From Euptelea pleiosperma (lineage: Eukaryota; Streptophyta; Magnoliopsida; Ranunculales; Eupteleaceae): a stretch of 64,000 bases of DNA. Positions within the stretch are counted from its first letter, which is position 1. Each line of letters opens with the position of its first letter. The notes beneath the pieces are model-generated. The model saw only the letters and a list, made by a program, of their open reading frames with translations, had not been told where the DNA came from and did no database searches. The DNA is taken from NCBI GenBank assembly GCA_035048495.1, contig CM068540.1, positions 14,740,829 to 14,804,828 on the forward strand. The letters are read 5' to 3'. The position numbers and the translations under genes are program-made. Positions 11,613 to 22,837 of this stretch are shown here, piece by piece.

Positions 11613-12407
11613 TCAATCAATCAAATTAATACCGATATATTTATGAAGAAATTCAAATCTAACGACATCAAGAGGTTTTGTAAAAATATCCGCTAATTGA
11701 TTTTCTGTTGCGACATGCTCCAAGGTGATAATTTTTTCTTCAACAAGATCTCTAATAAAGTGATGACAAATGTCAATATGCTTCGTTTTAGAGTGTTGAA
11801 CAGGATTTTTTGATATATTTATCGCACTCGTATTATCATAATATGTAGTCATCAATCCTTGATTGATCCCATAATAAATTAACATCTGCTTCATCCATAG
11901 CAGTTGAGTACAACAGCTCCTAGCTGTAATATACTCGGCTTCAGTAGTAGATAAAGAAATATAATTCTATTTTTTGCTTTGCCAACTAACTAGGCTGTTC
12001 CCAATATAAAAACACCCACCACTGGTACTTTTTCTATCATCAACATTTTCAGCCTAGTCAGCATCAGAATAACTTGTAAACGAATACTAGAGACCATATC
12101 CTACAGTTCCACTAACATACCTAATGATACGTTTAATTGTAAGAATATGAGATTCTTTGGGATTAGCTTGAAACCTAGCACAAGCACCCACACTGAAGAA
12201 AATATTAAGACGACTAGCAGTGAGATATAGTAAACTTCCTATCATGCTTCTATACAAGGTTTGGTCAACATCTTTTCCTTCAGCGTCTTTGCTCAGCTTT
12301 GTAGTAATACTCATAGGAGTACGATGATGTTTAGCTAATTCTATACCAAATTTCTTAACTAAGTCTTTGCTATATTTGGATTGAGAAATAAAAATTCCAT
12401 TATCCAA
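11613..12407 (-). pseudogene. copia RT C-terminal part and RNase H
   Basis: Two blocks of open frame. 12407-12087 is the connection region after RT (SQSKYSKDLVKKFG; RSMIGSLLYLTASR; CARFQANPKESH). 11894-11613 is the end of RNase H (YYDNTSAINISKNPVQHSKT, HIDICHHFIRDLV, LADIFTKPL), all standard copia landmarks. The 12086-11895 stretch between them shows the RNase H start region but contains stops. The final LADIFTKPL box is at the normal place near the pol end. Confidence 0.88.
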
Positions 12408-12501
12408 CTGTTTAACTTAAAGACCTAAAAAATAACTCAGTTCACCAACCATATTCATTTCAAATTCTTTTTTCATTTGTTCTGAAAACATGTGAGCATG
12501 A

Positions 12502-13020
12502 TCAACTAATGTGGACCCAAAAAATAATATCATCAACATAGATTTGAGCAATCATATAAATTTTTTGAATAGTTTTAACAAATAAGGTCTTGTCCACTTC
12601 TCCTCTAATGAAACCTTGATGAAGTAGAAAAGTGATCGATCTCTCATACCAAGCCCTATGAGCTTGTTTTAAGCCATGCAAGGCCTTTTTAAGACGATAA
12701 ACTTGATCAGAAAATTTTGAATCCTCAAACCCTTTGGGTTGTTTTACATAAACTTCTTCTTGAAGAACACCATTCAAGAAGGCACTCTTGACATCCATCT
12801 GAAAAAGTTTAAATTTAAGATGACAAGCAACAAGCAATATACGAATGAATTCCAATCTAGCAATAGGAGCAAAAGTTTCATCAAAATCAATGCATTCAAT
12901 TTGAGTATAGCCTTGAGCTACAAGTCTGGCTTTGTTTCTGACAACAGTTCCATTTTCATCTGATTTGTTTTTGAAAATCCATTTAGTGCCTATAACATTA
13001 GTATCTTTAGGTCTGGGCAC
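12502..13020 (-). pseudogene. copia reverse transcriptase core
   Basis: Residues 12-45 hold the RT start ([28 protein letters not shown]). [12 protein letters not shown] follows near 47-58, then [12 protein letters not shown] near 73-84 with the first catalytic aspartate, and IYVDDIIF near 160-167 with the catalytic Asp pair. Right after YVDDIIF the frame is lost (ends WVHIS), so RT and the downstream RNase H part are in different frames. The RT was probably part of one gag-pol polyprotein. Confidence 0.9.
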
Positions 13021-13383
13021 TTAATACCAAACATCATTTCTAGTAAATTGACTTAGTTCCTCCTACATGGCACTAATTCAATTTTCATCAGTAAGAGCTT
13101 CAGAAATATTTTTTGGTTCAATCTGAGAAGTATAACACACAAAATTAACAACATTTTCAATCTGTCTTCTAATTTTAACTCTACTTCCTGCCTTACCAAT
13201 GATATCAACACTAGGATGATTTTTCTTAACCCACAAGGGAAGAGATTTATCAGCATGAGAATCATTAGTAGATGGAGTAACATAAATGTCATCAATACTT
13301 TGACAGATATCATCACAATTGTTATCTTGTGAAGAATTTTTTTCAATATTCAATTCATCAATAACCATATTAATAGACTCCAT
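13021..13383 (-). pseudogene. copia integrase-RT linker region
   Basis: Low-complexity acidic linker (ELNIEKNSSQDNNCDDICQS, LPLWVKKNHP) between integrase and RT, as in copia polyproteins. It is open from 13383 to 13078 and separated from both neighbours by stops or shifts. NHPSVDIIGKAG is the usual lead-in to RT in SIRE-like elements. Confidence 0.75.
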
Positions 13384-13394
13384 AATAGTTTTAG

Positions 13395-14303
13395 TTATTT
13401 GATTAAGAACCTAATAAGCTCTACTATTAGTGAAATAACCCAGAAAAATTTATTCATCTCCTCTTTTGTCAAATTTTCCCAGAAATTCTCTATCTCTAAG
13501 ATTATAGTATTTGCTCCCAAAAACCTTAAGTATTTGACATTAGGTTTTTTACTTGACCAGATTTCATAAGGAGTGTTCAAAGTTCTTGATCTCAAATAAA
13601 CTCTATTAAGGGTATAACAAGTAGTGGTCACTGCTTCTGCCCATAAGTTTTGAGGTAAGTTTTTGTTATGAAGCATCACCCGGGCCATTTCTTGAATTAT
13701 CTTATTCTCTCTTTCAACCACTCCATTCTGCTGTGGTGTAATGGGTGCAAAAAATTCATGCTTAATGCCAATAGCATCACAGTACTCGGTGAGACGAGAA
13801 TCTTTAAATTCTCCTCTATGGTCAGTATGAATCCTGACTATACTATAGCCTTTTTCATTTTGTATTTTTTGGCATATCTTTTTACATTCTTCAAAGGCAT
13901 CTGATTTCTCTCTAAGAAAAGCAATCCATGTCAATCTAGAGTAATCATCTACCATGACCAGAATATATCTTTTGCCCCTCAAACTTTCAGTTCTCATTGG
14001 ACCCATAAGATCCATGTGAATCAGATCAAGCACTTTGGAGGTAGCACAATAATTTCTCTTTTTGTGAGAGCTTTTTATTTGTTTACTAATTTGACAAGCT
14101 CCACAAATAGTGCCTGTAGGTTTTTCCAATTTGGGCACACCTCTCACTAATTCTTTATTACTAATTTTAACTAGGTCCTTTTGGTTCATGTGACTTAGTC
14201 TTTGGTGCCATAAGTCAAAATCATTTAATTCGGCAGAATTACAGATGATCTCGAGATTTCTACCAATAATATAACAGTTTTTAGAGGTTCTTGAACCTTT
14301 CAT
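13395..14303 (-). pseudogene. copia GAG-pre-integrase and integrase
   Basis: A 302-codon open block. The zinc-binding HHCC region is LWHQRLSHMN near 31-40 and CGACQ near 87-91. The catalytic core follows: the first acid at DLMGPMRTESLRGKRYILVM, the second at HTDHRGEFKDSRLTEYC, and the third (Glu) at QQNGVVEREN. GVVEREN and YTLNRVYLR are standard. The HTDHRGEF motif has Arg where the family usually has Gly. After about residue 255 the C-terminal part diverges and stops. Upstream, 14523-14304 (end of protease) carries frameshifts. Confidence 0.9.
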
Positions 14304-14523
14304 AACATATTTGTCAGATTCATCAATAACATCACATCTTTGGCTTGTGAATTTAATTGTATGATTATTATCACAAATTTGACTTATGCTAAGAAGATTG
14401 GTTTAAGTCCCTCAACACAAAGAACATTATTAAGCTTAAGAATACCTAGAGCTTGAATACTTCCCCGACCCATACCTTGGCCATACTTCCATCCCCAAAA
14501 GTAACACTCACATCCTTATGATC

Positions 14524-15264
14524 TTAAATATGACAAAACATTGACTCGTCTCCAGTCATGTGTCTAGAACAACCACTATCCAAATACCATTTGTTGTTTT
14601 CTAAAGCTTTGAAAGCAGAATGAATCATAAGACATTTTTTATCATCTTTTCTCACCCAAATGGTCTTATATTTAGAAGGTTTTGCTATTTGTTTGGGAAG
14701 AAATGAATTGTTCTTTCTTTTATCATTTTTGGACCATTGATTTTTAGCAATATGACTATCAAACAAGGTTTTTCTTAATTTAGAAATTTTAGAAATTTCT
14801 CTCTTTAGTTCATTAGATTTCACGTATAACCCACTTAGCCTAGAGTTATGATGACTAACTAATTCAGTTTGTTTGAACTTTGTTGTCATACATTTTCCTG
14901 TACGATATGTGGGTTTCACATTATTCTTATATGAACTAAGATGAGAATCAAAATTCTTGAATTTAGCAATATCATTCTTGTTTATCAATTGATTTCTTAA
15001 GAACTTTTGGAACTCTTTTTCCAACACATTATTTTTCATTATAAGCAATTTCTTTTCTTCTTCCCACTGTCTTCTTTCATCAGTGAGTTCAATATTTGTC
15101 AATTCTAACGACACATTTTTACAATCTAGTTTCTCCATTTGTATGAATAAAACTTTATTTTCTTTAATCAATCTCAGACTATCTAAATATATTTTTTCAT
15201 AGGCTATATTCAAATAGTCCCCAGACAATGGAGATCTGGATGTATTATATTCTTCTCTTTGCAT
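14524..15264 (-). pseudogene. copia gag (internally deleted) to protease start
   Basis: 246 codons beginning with the element's start codon, 77 nt inside the primer-binding site. The first 16 or so residues (NTSRSPLSGDY) match the N-terminal start of the related gag at 56950. The reading then jumps into the downstream coiled-coil region (EEEKKLLIMKNNVLEKEFQK). The end is the protease active-site region WYLDSGCSRHMTG. The large UBN2-type gag domain and the CCHC zinc knuckle are absent, so this looks like an in-frame internal deletion. Confidence 0.8.
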
Positions 15265-15340
15265 TTTGACGATTTAATGAAAATTGACTGATTTCTCAGG
15301 AATCTAAATTCAAGTGATTAAACTTTAACTAAAAATACCC

Positions 15341-15352
15341 GCTCTAATACCA
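15341..15352 (-). other. copia primer-binding site (Met-tRNA type)
   Basis: On the minus strand TGGTATTAGAGC lies two bases inside the 5' LTR; the canonical plant copia site is TGGTATCAGAGC, so one base differs. Confidence 0.85.
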
Positions 15353-15354
15353 AT

Positions 15355-16962
15355 TAAAATTTCACCGGTCTATTTTCTTTAACTCAATATACCTAGAAGG
15401 GGGGTTGATTAGATTTTTAAAATTAATTATACCTACATAGTTTTATTGAACGATGGTAAGGGAATAAAATCGCATGCCTTAGTTGCTTGATAAAAGATTA
15501 TCACAACCGACTCAAATTAAATTTACCTCCGTGGTATATTTTCTTTTCGTCGTTTGATCTAATTAGAATATATTGCAGAATACAAACAAACAATCACACT
15601 AGACAAGAGATTTTTACGTGGAAACCTTAGTCAAGGAAAAACCACGGGACTACATCCAGACGGAAAGTATTATTAACTGAAAAGTTAAATGAAATAAAGG
15701 TTACCTACGTAGCACCGTTGCAAATACAGCTTCCAACCTTAGCCAAGGCCTACTGTCGATGCGTCCACGTCCTCTGAATCAACGATACGAATCCACGTGC
15801 GCCCTTCCAGCCAAGAAGCCTTGTTCATTTATTCAGTTTGGTACATCCCAAACCTACCGTTAATCGGCTCCTCCAATCTTAATTCTTAACACTCCCGCCT
15901 TTGCAGAAGGTGAAGGATTCAATACACCTTGAACCCTAAGTTGCTCAAATGGTGTTAAGTCACACTAGTACTCTTAGGCTACTAGGTCGAATATAAAAGT
16001 GGAAGACCTAAGCTGAGGAAATGATCAAGCTCTTAGCTTTGATCAAGAAGAGAACAAGCTCACAAGATGTGAATAGAAAACAAGCTTCTTGCTATTCGAA
16101 TGAACACTCTAATAAATATAACATTTTCTTCTCTCTATTGAAGATTGAGTCACTCTGTGTCTCTGTGTGTGTTTAGAGAAGACATAGAAGGGTTCTATTT
16201 ATAGAATTCCAAGACCCTGAGTCGTATAGAACATGGGATAATGGAACCATGAATTTTGGATATGAGAAAGATCAATTCTGTGCATGGTCCAATCGATTGA
16301 ACACTGAGTCCAGTCGATTGGGCCATGTCCAATATATTGGAGATAAGTGTCCAATCGATTGGGCTCAATAAGATTTCTATTCCGAAGGCACCCACAGGTT
16401 CTCCAATCGATTTGACTTAGAAAAGTTTCTGTCTTGAAGACTCCAATCGATTTGACTCAGATAAGTTTCTATCTCGAAGACTCCAGTTGATTTCTCAGAA
16501 TCTCCAATCGATTGGGCTAAATTAAGTTTCTGCCTCGTAGTTTTCAATCAATTACACAGAGTCTTCAATCGATTGGGCTGTGTCCAATCGACTGGGAATA
16601 AGTGTCTAATCAATTGGACTATCCTATTAGTCAATTTTATTGACTTAGACTCAGGTCAGTCCAATGACTAAGTTTGACCATTATATTTTTGTTCATTTTA
16701 ACCAACTCCTATGGCCACTAAGTCACTTACCTTCTTAATCAAGCGTACAAGATCGTTAACTGACAAATCGACAATTACTCAGGTGACTCTTGTCGTTAAC
16801 CATCTGATTCTTGCTGTCTCTATTTTTTAGTCTTCACGTAGTTGGCGAAGTATGGGTACCACGACATCTTCACACTACACTAGTGCTCGTAGGAATAGTT
16901 ACAAGACTGTTTTTATGTCAAATAGAATCTTTGCTAAATTGAATATGAAAATATTCTTTACA
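15355..16962 (-). repeat. 5' LTR of the copia element
   Basis: Partner of 8520-10134. On the plus strand it runs from TAAAATTTCAC (the terminal TG has become TA) to ATTCTTTACA. It contains the second CCAATCGATTGG cluster at 16285-16620. Confidence 0.92.
16285..16620. repeat. Second CCAATCGATTGG-type palindrome cluster
   Basis: Same array as in the other LTR, with a few units missing or degraded (for example at 16385-16400). Confidence 0.85.
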
Positions 16963-16967
16963 CCAAA
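16963..16967. repeat. Target site duplication CCAAA (right)
   Basis: Identical to 8515-8519. Confidence 0.9.
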
Positions 16968-18196
16968 TGAATCGGGAGGCATCTATGGTTAATTTTGATC
17001 TGTTGGTAAACGCATGGTGTACCCTTAGATGTACGCAAATATCCGCAACATGAGATTTTGATAGTTGAATGTTCGTAGAGTAAGAACGTACTTTTGATCA
17101 TTTACTTTAAATCTTCATGGTTAAGCTTTGACTCTATCTTTAGTTGAGTTTGAATACTTTGGTTGTTTTTCTTCAGCTTTAAGTCTTTTTTGGGTTGATG
17201 AAGTCTATTTGATCTTCGATGCTTTAGTCTTTAACAAACTTCTAACTTAGCGATATAATATATAAAAAAACTAAAAGTTCATGGGATTGGCAACCAAGAC
17301 TTTTTACTGCCCAATCGATTGGACTTACATGAGAATAGTTTTTAAAACTCCAAAAGTGTTTTAATTGCTTTCTGACTCTTGTTATTTTCATAAGGTCTTT
17401 GTTTTACTATAAATTTAACCATTTAGGTTGAAAACTTAAGCTATCTAAGCCAATCTAAAGTATAGAAAAAACTCTAGAGATCCAATAGCTTCTATTGTTG
17501 ATTGAAGCTTCAGTTTTGCTCTTAGATGCTCAAGATCTTATGATTCAAAGTTCTATCCTTTGATCTTTAGTAAAGAAGAGTGTTGATTTCTTCATTGTTG
17601 AATCCCTATCTTCCATGAAAGATTAAACACATTGGTTTGTTTCATTACCTTTTTTATTAGTTGCCCCACCATATGAATTCGGTGTGAACTCGTGTGTGGA
17701 TCTAGTTGGTTGTGATTCAATGTGCTTCCACATCGAATTTGAAATCAAATCCTAAATGCACTTTGTATGGTTCGGAGCGTGAAGATATAAGGCGACGTGA
17801 TAAATTGGTGGCTGGAGCTTTTGTTGAGTTAGATTCAGTTGTGAATCGTAGTATGGGTCACAATCTGTATCTCTATCTTCTATTAATGTTGTGAGTTTGA
17901 CTGGACGTGGTCCTAAGGTTTTTTTAGTTGGGTTTTTCTTATAAAAATTGTGTACCTATTGCTTGATTGATTATATTGTGTTATTAGCTGAATAGATTTG
18001 TGAAAAATATATCTTTGATATATTTAAATTAAATCTGGTTAAACCAATCCATTTGCATCTGCTTAAAATTACATACGATAGATCCAATATCATTGCTCGA
18101 ATAGATTTGATTAGGTTGCTTAATTTTTAGTTGGTAATTAATTTGAATCGGACATATTTACCCCCCTATAAGTCTTATGAATATCATTAACTTTCA
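16968..18196 (+). mobile_element. Right part of the older copia 5' LTR
   Basis: Continuation of the LTR begun at 8050, interrupted by the complete copia element. It ends ACTTTCA directly before a primer-binding site. It has a single CCAATCGATTGG at about 17311, plus a region near 17900-18190 that corresponds in layout to the end of the copia LTR at 55536-56872. Confidence 0.65.
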
Positions 18197-18198
18197 AT

Positions 18199-18210
18199 TA
18201 GTATCAAAGC
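18199..18210 (+). other. Degenerate copia primer-binding site
   Basis: TAGTATCAAAGC, two changes from the canonical Met-tRNA-type TGGTATCAGAGC, placed two bases after the LTR end. Confidence 0.75.
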
Positions 18211-18308
18211 GGGTCACTCTATTAGGTCTAACAACCTGAGTGTGATCCTACTCAATATATGAGTTAATGGATTTGTAGAGAGAGGGTGGTTCTATCACTC
18301 GTACATCT

Positions 18309-18820
18309 ATGTTTGATAATAATAACTGTATAAGCTATTCTAAGAGTGAGGATGAAGAAGACATCCATGTGGCTTTTAAAAAGCTGTATAAAGAGAGTAT
18401 AAAATTGCGTAAAGTTAACAAAACTTTGAGTGAGAAACTAAAGTCTTTTGAACAAGAGAACTCTATTCTTAAGGTTGAAATTGATCACAACATGACTTGT
18501 GCAAATCATCTAGAAGAAGAAAATATTACTATTTTAGATAAAAGCAAATTGTTGAAATTTGAATTTCACATATGTATAGAGAAAATAAAGTCTATCGAGA
18601 ATGAGAACTTTTCCTTTAAGCTAGATGTTGCACACTCTGACTCTAGCTAAGCAGCTTGAAGAAGAGAAAGTTGACCTCCAAGACAAGATAAAATTCATTG
18701 AAATTGAACACCATAGTTCTCTACAGAAGAAGTCGCTTGAGCATGCTTTAGCTCATTTGAAAAAAGGACTTACCTTATGTTTCTCAAAGCACTGAGAAAC
18801 TTTATAAGCTATTAGGTATG
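18309..18820 (+). pseudogene. Copia gag coiled-coil fragment
   Basis: 113 open codons then decay. It is Lys/Glu-rich with heptad-like spacing (KKLYKESIKLRKVNKTLSEK, LKSFEQENSIL), matching the gag C-terminal coiled-coil region of SIRE-like elements, including the block at 15264-14524. It follows the primer-binding site by about 100 bases, so the N-terminal gag domain is missing here too. After 18650 the frame is broken (LEEEKVDLQDKIKFIE in another frame), and nothing of pol follows. Confidence 0.7.
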
Positions 18821-19472
18821 GGTAGATGGTATAGAGATAAGAGTTTTCATGCCCCTGATTTGGGAACTTGGATCCGACCCGAATGCCTAAAAAATGACCC
18901 GTTTACCCAAGATCTAGTGGTGCGATAAAATTAAAATGAAATAAAGTACTCAAAAATAATTTTTAAAAAACACCATAATTTATAATAGATTAAAACAAAA
19001 ATATTTTGTAAAGGTATTTTGGCTAAAACTTTTGTTTGATAGGCTTTTTGAATTAGCTTTTTAGAATTTAAACCAATATGCGTAAAATTTTAAAAAAAAA
19101 ATTAATAAAAACTTATTTTTATTAATTCTTTACTATTTATAAATCATTTAAACATATTTTGTGAATGCACTTTGCCCCAAAACATCATTTACTATTTTAT
19201 TTTAACAATTTTTCACTTTCAACTGGCCCTATCGAGTTTTGTTGAAAAAAAACAAAATTGGATTTATGGTAGAAACATAGGGGTCAGATTTTATATTTTA
19301 TTAAAGACATAAATAATTAAACCAAAGTACGTAATCAACTAATTTGGGTTCAAAACATACCCATAAAGTCAAGAATAATAAATGTAACATAACCAAAATA
19401 ATGAAAAAGTTAAGCATCTTCAATGAGCGCTTCAATATTCTTTGCTACACCGGTATTTAGTCAATCTTTTTT
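18821..19472. other. AT-rich spacer
   Basis: No gene or clear repeat seen. Confidence 0.3.
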
Positions 19473-19477
19473 CTATT
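19473..19477. repeat. Target site duplication CTATT (left) of gypsy element A
   Basis: Matches CTATT at 23395-23399 exactly. Confidence 0.85.
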
Positions 19478-19920
19478 TGATATTCGCTCAAAAGTGCTTA
19501 TTTTAAGCAATTATCCTTTTAGCGTTATTGCATTCTCCTACGTTAAAATACTCTATTTATATACTTTTCTACGTAAGAGTCTCTTGTGTTGCGTAGAACA
19601 CACTTTTCTGGACGAAATGGTATATTTGCATGCATTAAACACATTTTCGGAAGTCTAGACATATAGTCATTCTGATAAAGTCTCATTACGCGTTTCTTCT
19701 GTCGCAGGAGACAATTCTCGAGACTTGCGAGCCCACATCGATCAGGAAAGCCCATTATCAAAGCTTAAAGAGCCCACATGCTATGACTAAAAGATATGGG
19801 CCAACTATGGGCTGAATAGGAGGACCAAAAAGCCGGCCCAAAGAACGAAAAGAACAGGAGAGCCAATGACCAAGAGACGGACCAAAGCGTTTAAAGCCAC
19901 ATGAGTCAGCAAGGAATGAT

Positions 19921-19995
19921 AGTCTACTCTACTGGAGAAGCGTGAGGATGGTCACAGTGAAGACCAGGGTTCCAGACCCTCTGCCAATACTTTTC
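19921..19995 (+). other. tRNA-like segment in LTR U3 (copy A)
   Basis: B-box-like GGTTCCAGACC at 19968-19978 sits in a possible T-arm (AGGG and CCCT flanking a 7-base loop), preceded by a degenerate D-arm-like stretch. See the clearer copies at 24095 and 42101. Confidence 0.45.
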
Positions 19996-20468
19996 TCCAT
20001 TTTTTTTGATACTTTCTCTCTCATCTCTTCTTATTCTCTCTCTCTCTCTTCATCTCTCGATCCTCGAATCTACTGACCTAACCCCAAAACTCCTACCCTT
20101 CGGCTCTATCTCATCTTCCTTAGCTTTCTGACCGTTGGATCTTCCATCGGACCATTAAATCTTCAATCAAACCGTTGGATCTCTCTAGATCCGTCGATCT
20201 ACCAATCTGGGTCCCAATCAAGTCACCATCCATCCGATCGCCATCAGACCATCTGTCACATCATCTTGTGAGACAATGGACATCATAAATCCATGTGGGC
20301 CAGTAGCCGGGCCCATCATCATCGACCCGCTGTCCGACCAGTTAGTGGACCCCGTGAATTTCTAAAGAATTTTAATTAAATTTCAAAAAAATGGGGGGTC
20401 CACTAATTGAGGAGATTCCCCATAGAAAAGTAGATTTTTACTTAAAAAAAAAAAAAAATTCAAAAATA

Positions 20469-20494
20469 CCCTATTTCCATTAAAGGAAATAGGG
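20469..20494 (+). promoter_or_regulatory. TATA-proximal palindrome in LTR A
   Basis: Arms CCCTATTTCC and GGAAATAGGG around ATTAAA, three bases upstream of TTTATAAG. Equivalent palindromes lie at 31441-31465, 36055-36080, 38532-38558, 51306-51331 and 53429-53456. Confidence 0.85.
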
Positions 20495-20497
20495 AGC

Positions 20498-20505
20498 TTT
20501 ATAAG
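20498..20505 (+). promoter_or_regulatory. LTR TATA box
   Basis: TTTATAAG followed by GAGG and the conserved GGTTCGTTCGAACCCTAATC start region, found at the same position in the sister LTRs. Confidence 0.7.
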
Positions 20506-20654
20506 AGGAGGGAGAAGGGTTCGTTCGAACCCTAATCCCCCTCCAATCTCTTCCATTCTCTCCCAAAAACTCTCTTGCCCCTTTTCCCCCTCTCTTGGCC
20601 GCTGTTTTCCTCCACTTCTCCTCCACCTTCGTCATCTTCTTCACCATTTTTCCA

Positions 20655-20679
20655 CCGGAGTTGCAGCCTGCAACTCCGG
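20655..20679 (+). repeat. Perfect GGAGTTGC hairpin in LTR A
   Basis: Arms CCGGAGTTGCAG and CTGCAACTCCGG, twelve pairs around one base. A second hairpin with paired changes (arms CGGTGTTGCA and TGCAACACCG) is at 20746-20768. Confidence 0.9.
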
Positions 20680-22008
20680 CCATCTCCAGCACTCCATCTC
20701 GTCCTCTCCACCTCGATTAGCGTCTTCACCAGCAAGTATCCTTGTCGGTGTTGCACCCTGCAACACCGGCCGGCAACTCCTTCAAAGACGCTAAATCCTC
20801 CCTTGCTGCTCTACCTAACTGCCATGCCGTTCTCCACCGTGCAACAACTCTAGCTGGCTGAACATCACCGCCCACAACCTTCATCTCGCCATTAAAATCG
20901 GCGAGCTTCGAGCTCTCTCACCAGTGGTCAGTTCTGCCTCCCAAAGAAACCACCATCTTCTCCACGTGAAGGACTTGCTGCCTGCAACCCAACACCACGG
21001 CTTTGGAGGTCGTGCTTTGTTCCACTCTGGACTGTTTCTCCACCGGCTTTCCATTGCAACACCAGCAGGTCGTTAGCACATTGCTGGTTGTCTTCTATTG
21101 CAGGACAACACCCACGTTGTTGCTCCCTCCATTCTTCACCATAGCCATCTGCTACTGCCCCCACAAACTTGTTGTGCACCACCGTCTGTCTAGCACCGCC
21201 ATCCACCTCTACCAGCACTGCCTTGGCCATCATCTTCTCATCACGACTAGCAACATACAGTTGCTGGCCTACCCTCCAATCACAGTGCATGACGGTCGAC
21301 ACCACCATTACTTTCTCCACGAATCGATCGTCCTAGATCTTCTTTTCCATGGTTGGACAGCTGCAACCACCATCATCTTGGTCGGCCATCTGAGTTGCAG
21401 GTCAACAACTTTCCAAGTTGTTGCCCTCACGACTCCACGACCTTCCTCTTCGGGCATGCAACCGGATCCTTCATTCTCTTTGCCGAAGCACCACCGACGG
21501 CTGTTGGTAAGATTTTCTGTTTCTTCATCTCAATCTCTCTCTCTCTCTCTATCTCACTCTCCCTTTCTCTCTCTAATTTCTCTCACTTAGTTCAATCTTT
21601 TTCTAGATTAATTTGTTTTTATTTGCTTCAGTAATGGGATCCAGGCATTGTAGACTTTAATTTGTTTGATGAATAAAAATTGATTTTGGCATGTTTGTTG
21701 ATTTAGTTTACAGTTTTGATAAATCCTCTCTCTAGAAAATTTCCAAAATCATGTTTAAAAAAAAAAAAAAAAAAAATCACAAATCCACCACTCTCATCAC
21801 TCCATAAATTTTTGGCATTTTTCTGGTAAAAATCCGTCATTTTATGTTTTTGATTGCGTTAACTAAACCCGAGTGCGGATCGACATCCGACATACTTCCA
21901 CCATGCAAAGCATAGCTTAATTTTGCAGGAAATCTCAGATCGAAATTACAAATCTTGTTGGAATTAGGGTTTCCGTAACTAACGACGCGGGAAAAACCTA
22001 TTTTCAAA

Positions 22009-22026
22009 TGGCGCCGCTGTCGCTCG
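22009..22026 (+). other. Gypsy primer-binding site
   Basis: TGGCGCCGCTGTCGCTCG starts three bases after the LTR end. The first eight bases match the Asp-tRNA-type site known from Athila elements; the rest diverges. Confidence 0.75.
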
Positions 22027-22837
22027 GGTTGACGGGAGTGCGAAAAAGGACGTAAAGACGGAATTGGAAAGTTGCTGAAGCGAAAAGCTGCTCAATTTGG
22101 CCAGCCCGACCTTTTCGGGAAACTTTCTATTTTTTGTTTTTGTTGATTTTTAGCAGTTTTTAAATTACTATTTTTAATGCCTCGGAAGGCCGAGTGCAAT
22201 TTGTAATAATTTAGAAATTTTAACTGCTTTCCAAATAACTGCTAGATCTTGTTCTAGGGTTTTTTAGAAACCCTAGATTAAGTGGAAATTACCAAAAAAA
22301 TTAAAAAAAAATTAAAATTCAAAAAAATTAGGGTTTTATATTCTGCAGATTTTTAGAAATCACCAATCAAGGATTTGCGATTTTGGAAAGATTCCAAAAT
22401 CTTGAAACTCTGCTTAATTAGGGTTTCCCCTCTTAGAAGTTTCCTCTTTAGAAGAATTTCTATCTTTAGAAATCTTCCGAATTTGAAAAAGTCTGCAAAA
22501 GGAAACACCCCAAATCTAACAGAATTTCAATTTTGGGAAATTTTCCAAAATTGTAAGGGATCTCGCAATCCCCCCCCATATCTTTCTTGGAAGATCTTCA
22601 TAGTTCGGGAAACTTTCCAATCTAGGTATTTTCCATCTGAAAATTCCTAAATTTTAACCCATCTCCAACTTGGAAATTAATTCAAAAACTTGCCTAAATC
22701 CAGTACTTGTTCTGTGAACCCTAAAAATGCAAAGATCTTCCAAATAGAATCCCGACTACCTAGACCCATGCGATCTAACTTTTCTGCAGGAACACGATCC
22801 AGTGTGGGTAGAGAGCGAAAGCTCAAAGAGGTGGAGT
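22027..22837 (+). other. Gypsy 5' leader fragment
   Basis: Non-coding leader. Its reverse complement recurs at 33540-34353 and 48240-49030. It ends AAAGAGGTGGAGTCGGGC at the deletion join. Confidence 0.8.

Larger units (their letters stand above)
8520..16962 (-). mobile_element. SIRE/Maximus-like Ty1/copia retrotransposon with two LTRs
   Basis: Complete element of about 8.4 kb in minus orientation. It is bounded by 1.6-kb LTRs and 5-bp duplications (CCAAA). A primer-binding site like that for initiator Met-tRNA lies inside the 5' LTR and a polypurine tract inside the 3' LTR. The domain order protease, integrase, RT, RNase H is the copia order. Gag is internally deleted and pol is broken in several places, so the copy is not autonomous. 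The LTRs differ at scattered bases and a few indels, so it is not very recent. About 1.46 kb of non-coding AT-rich DNA lies between RNase H and the 3' LTR, where related SIRE elements can carry an env-like ORF; none is visible here. Confidence 0.93.
19478..22006 (+). repeat. 5' LTR of gypsy element A
   Basis: 2.5-kb LTR from TGATATTCGCTC to CTATTTTCA. In order: conserved U3 start; tRNA-like segment around 19921-19990; palindrome 20469-20494; TATA box TTTATAAG at 20498-20505; hairpins at 20655-20679 and 20746-20768; a pyrimidine-rich region ending in (CT)n; and the conserved 3' block with GTGCGGATCGACATCCGAC at 21873-21891. Apparent ORFs inside it come from composition. Confidence 0.9.

Noticed and set aside
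20575..21634. Overlapping open frames in gypsy LTR A
   Set aside because: They lie in the pyrimidine-rich LTR middle, are Pro/Ser/Leu-rich in all frames, and are not kept between LTR copies.
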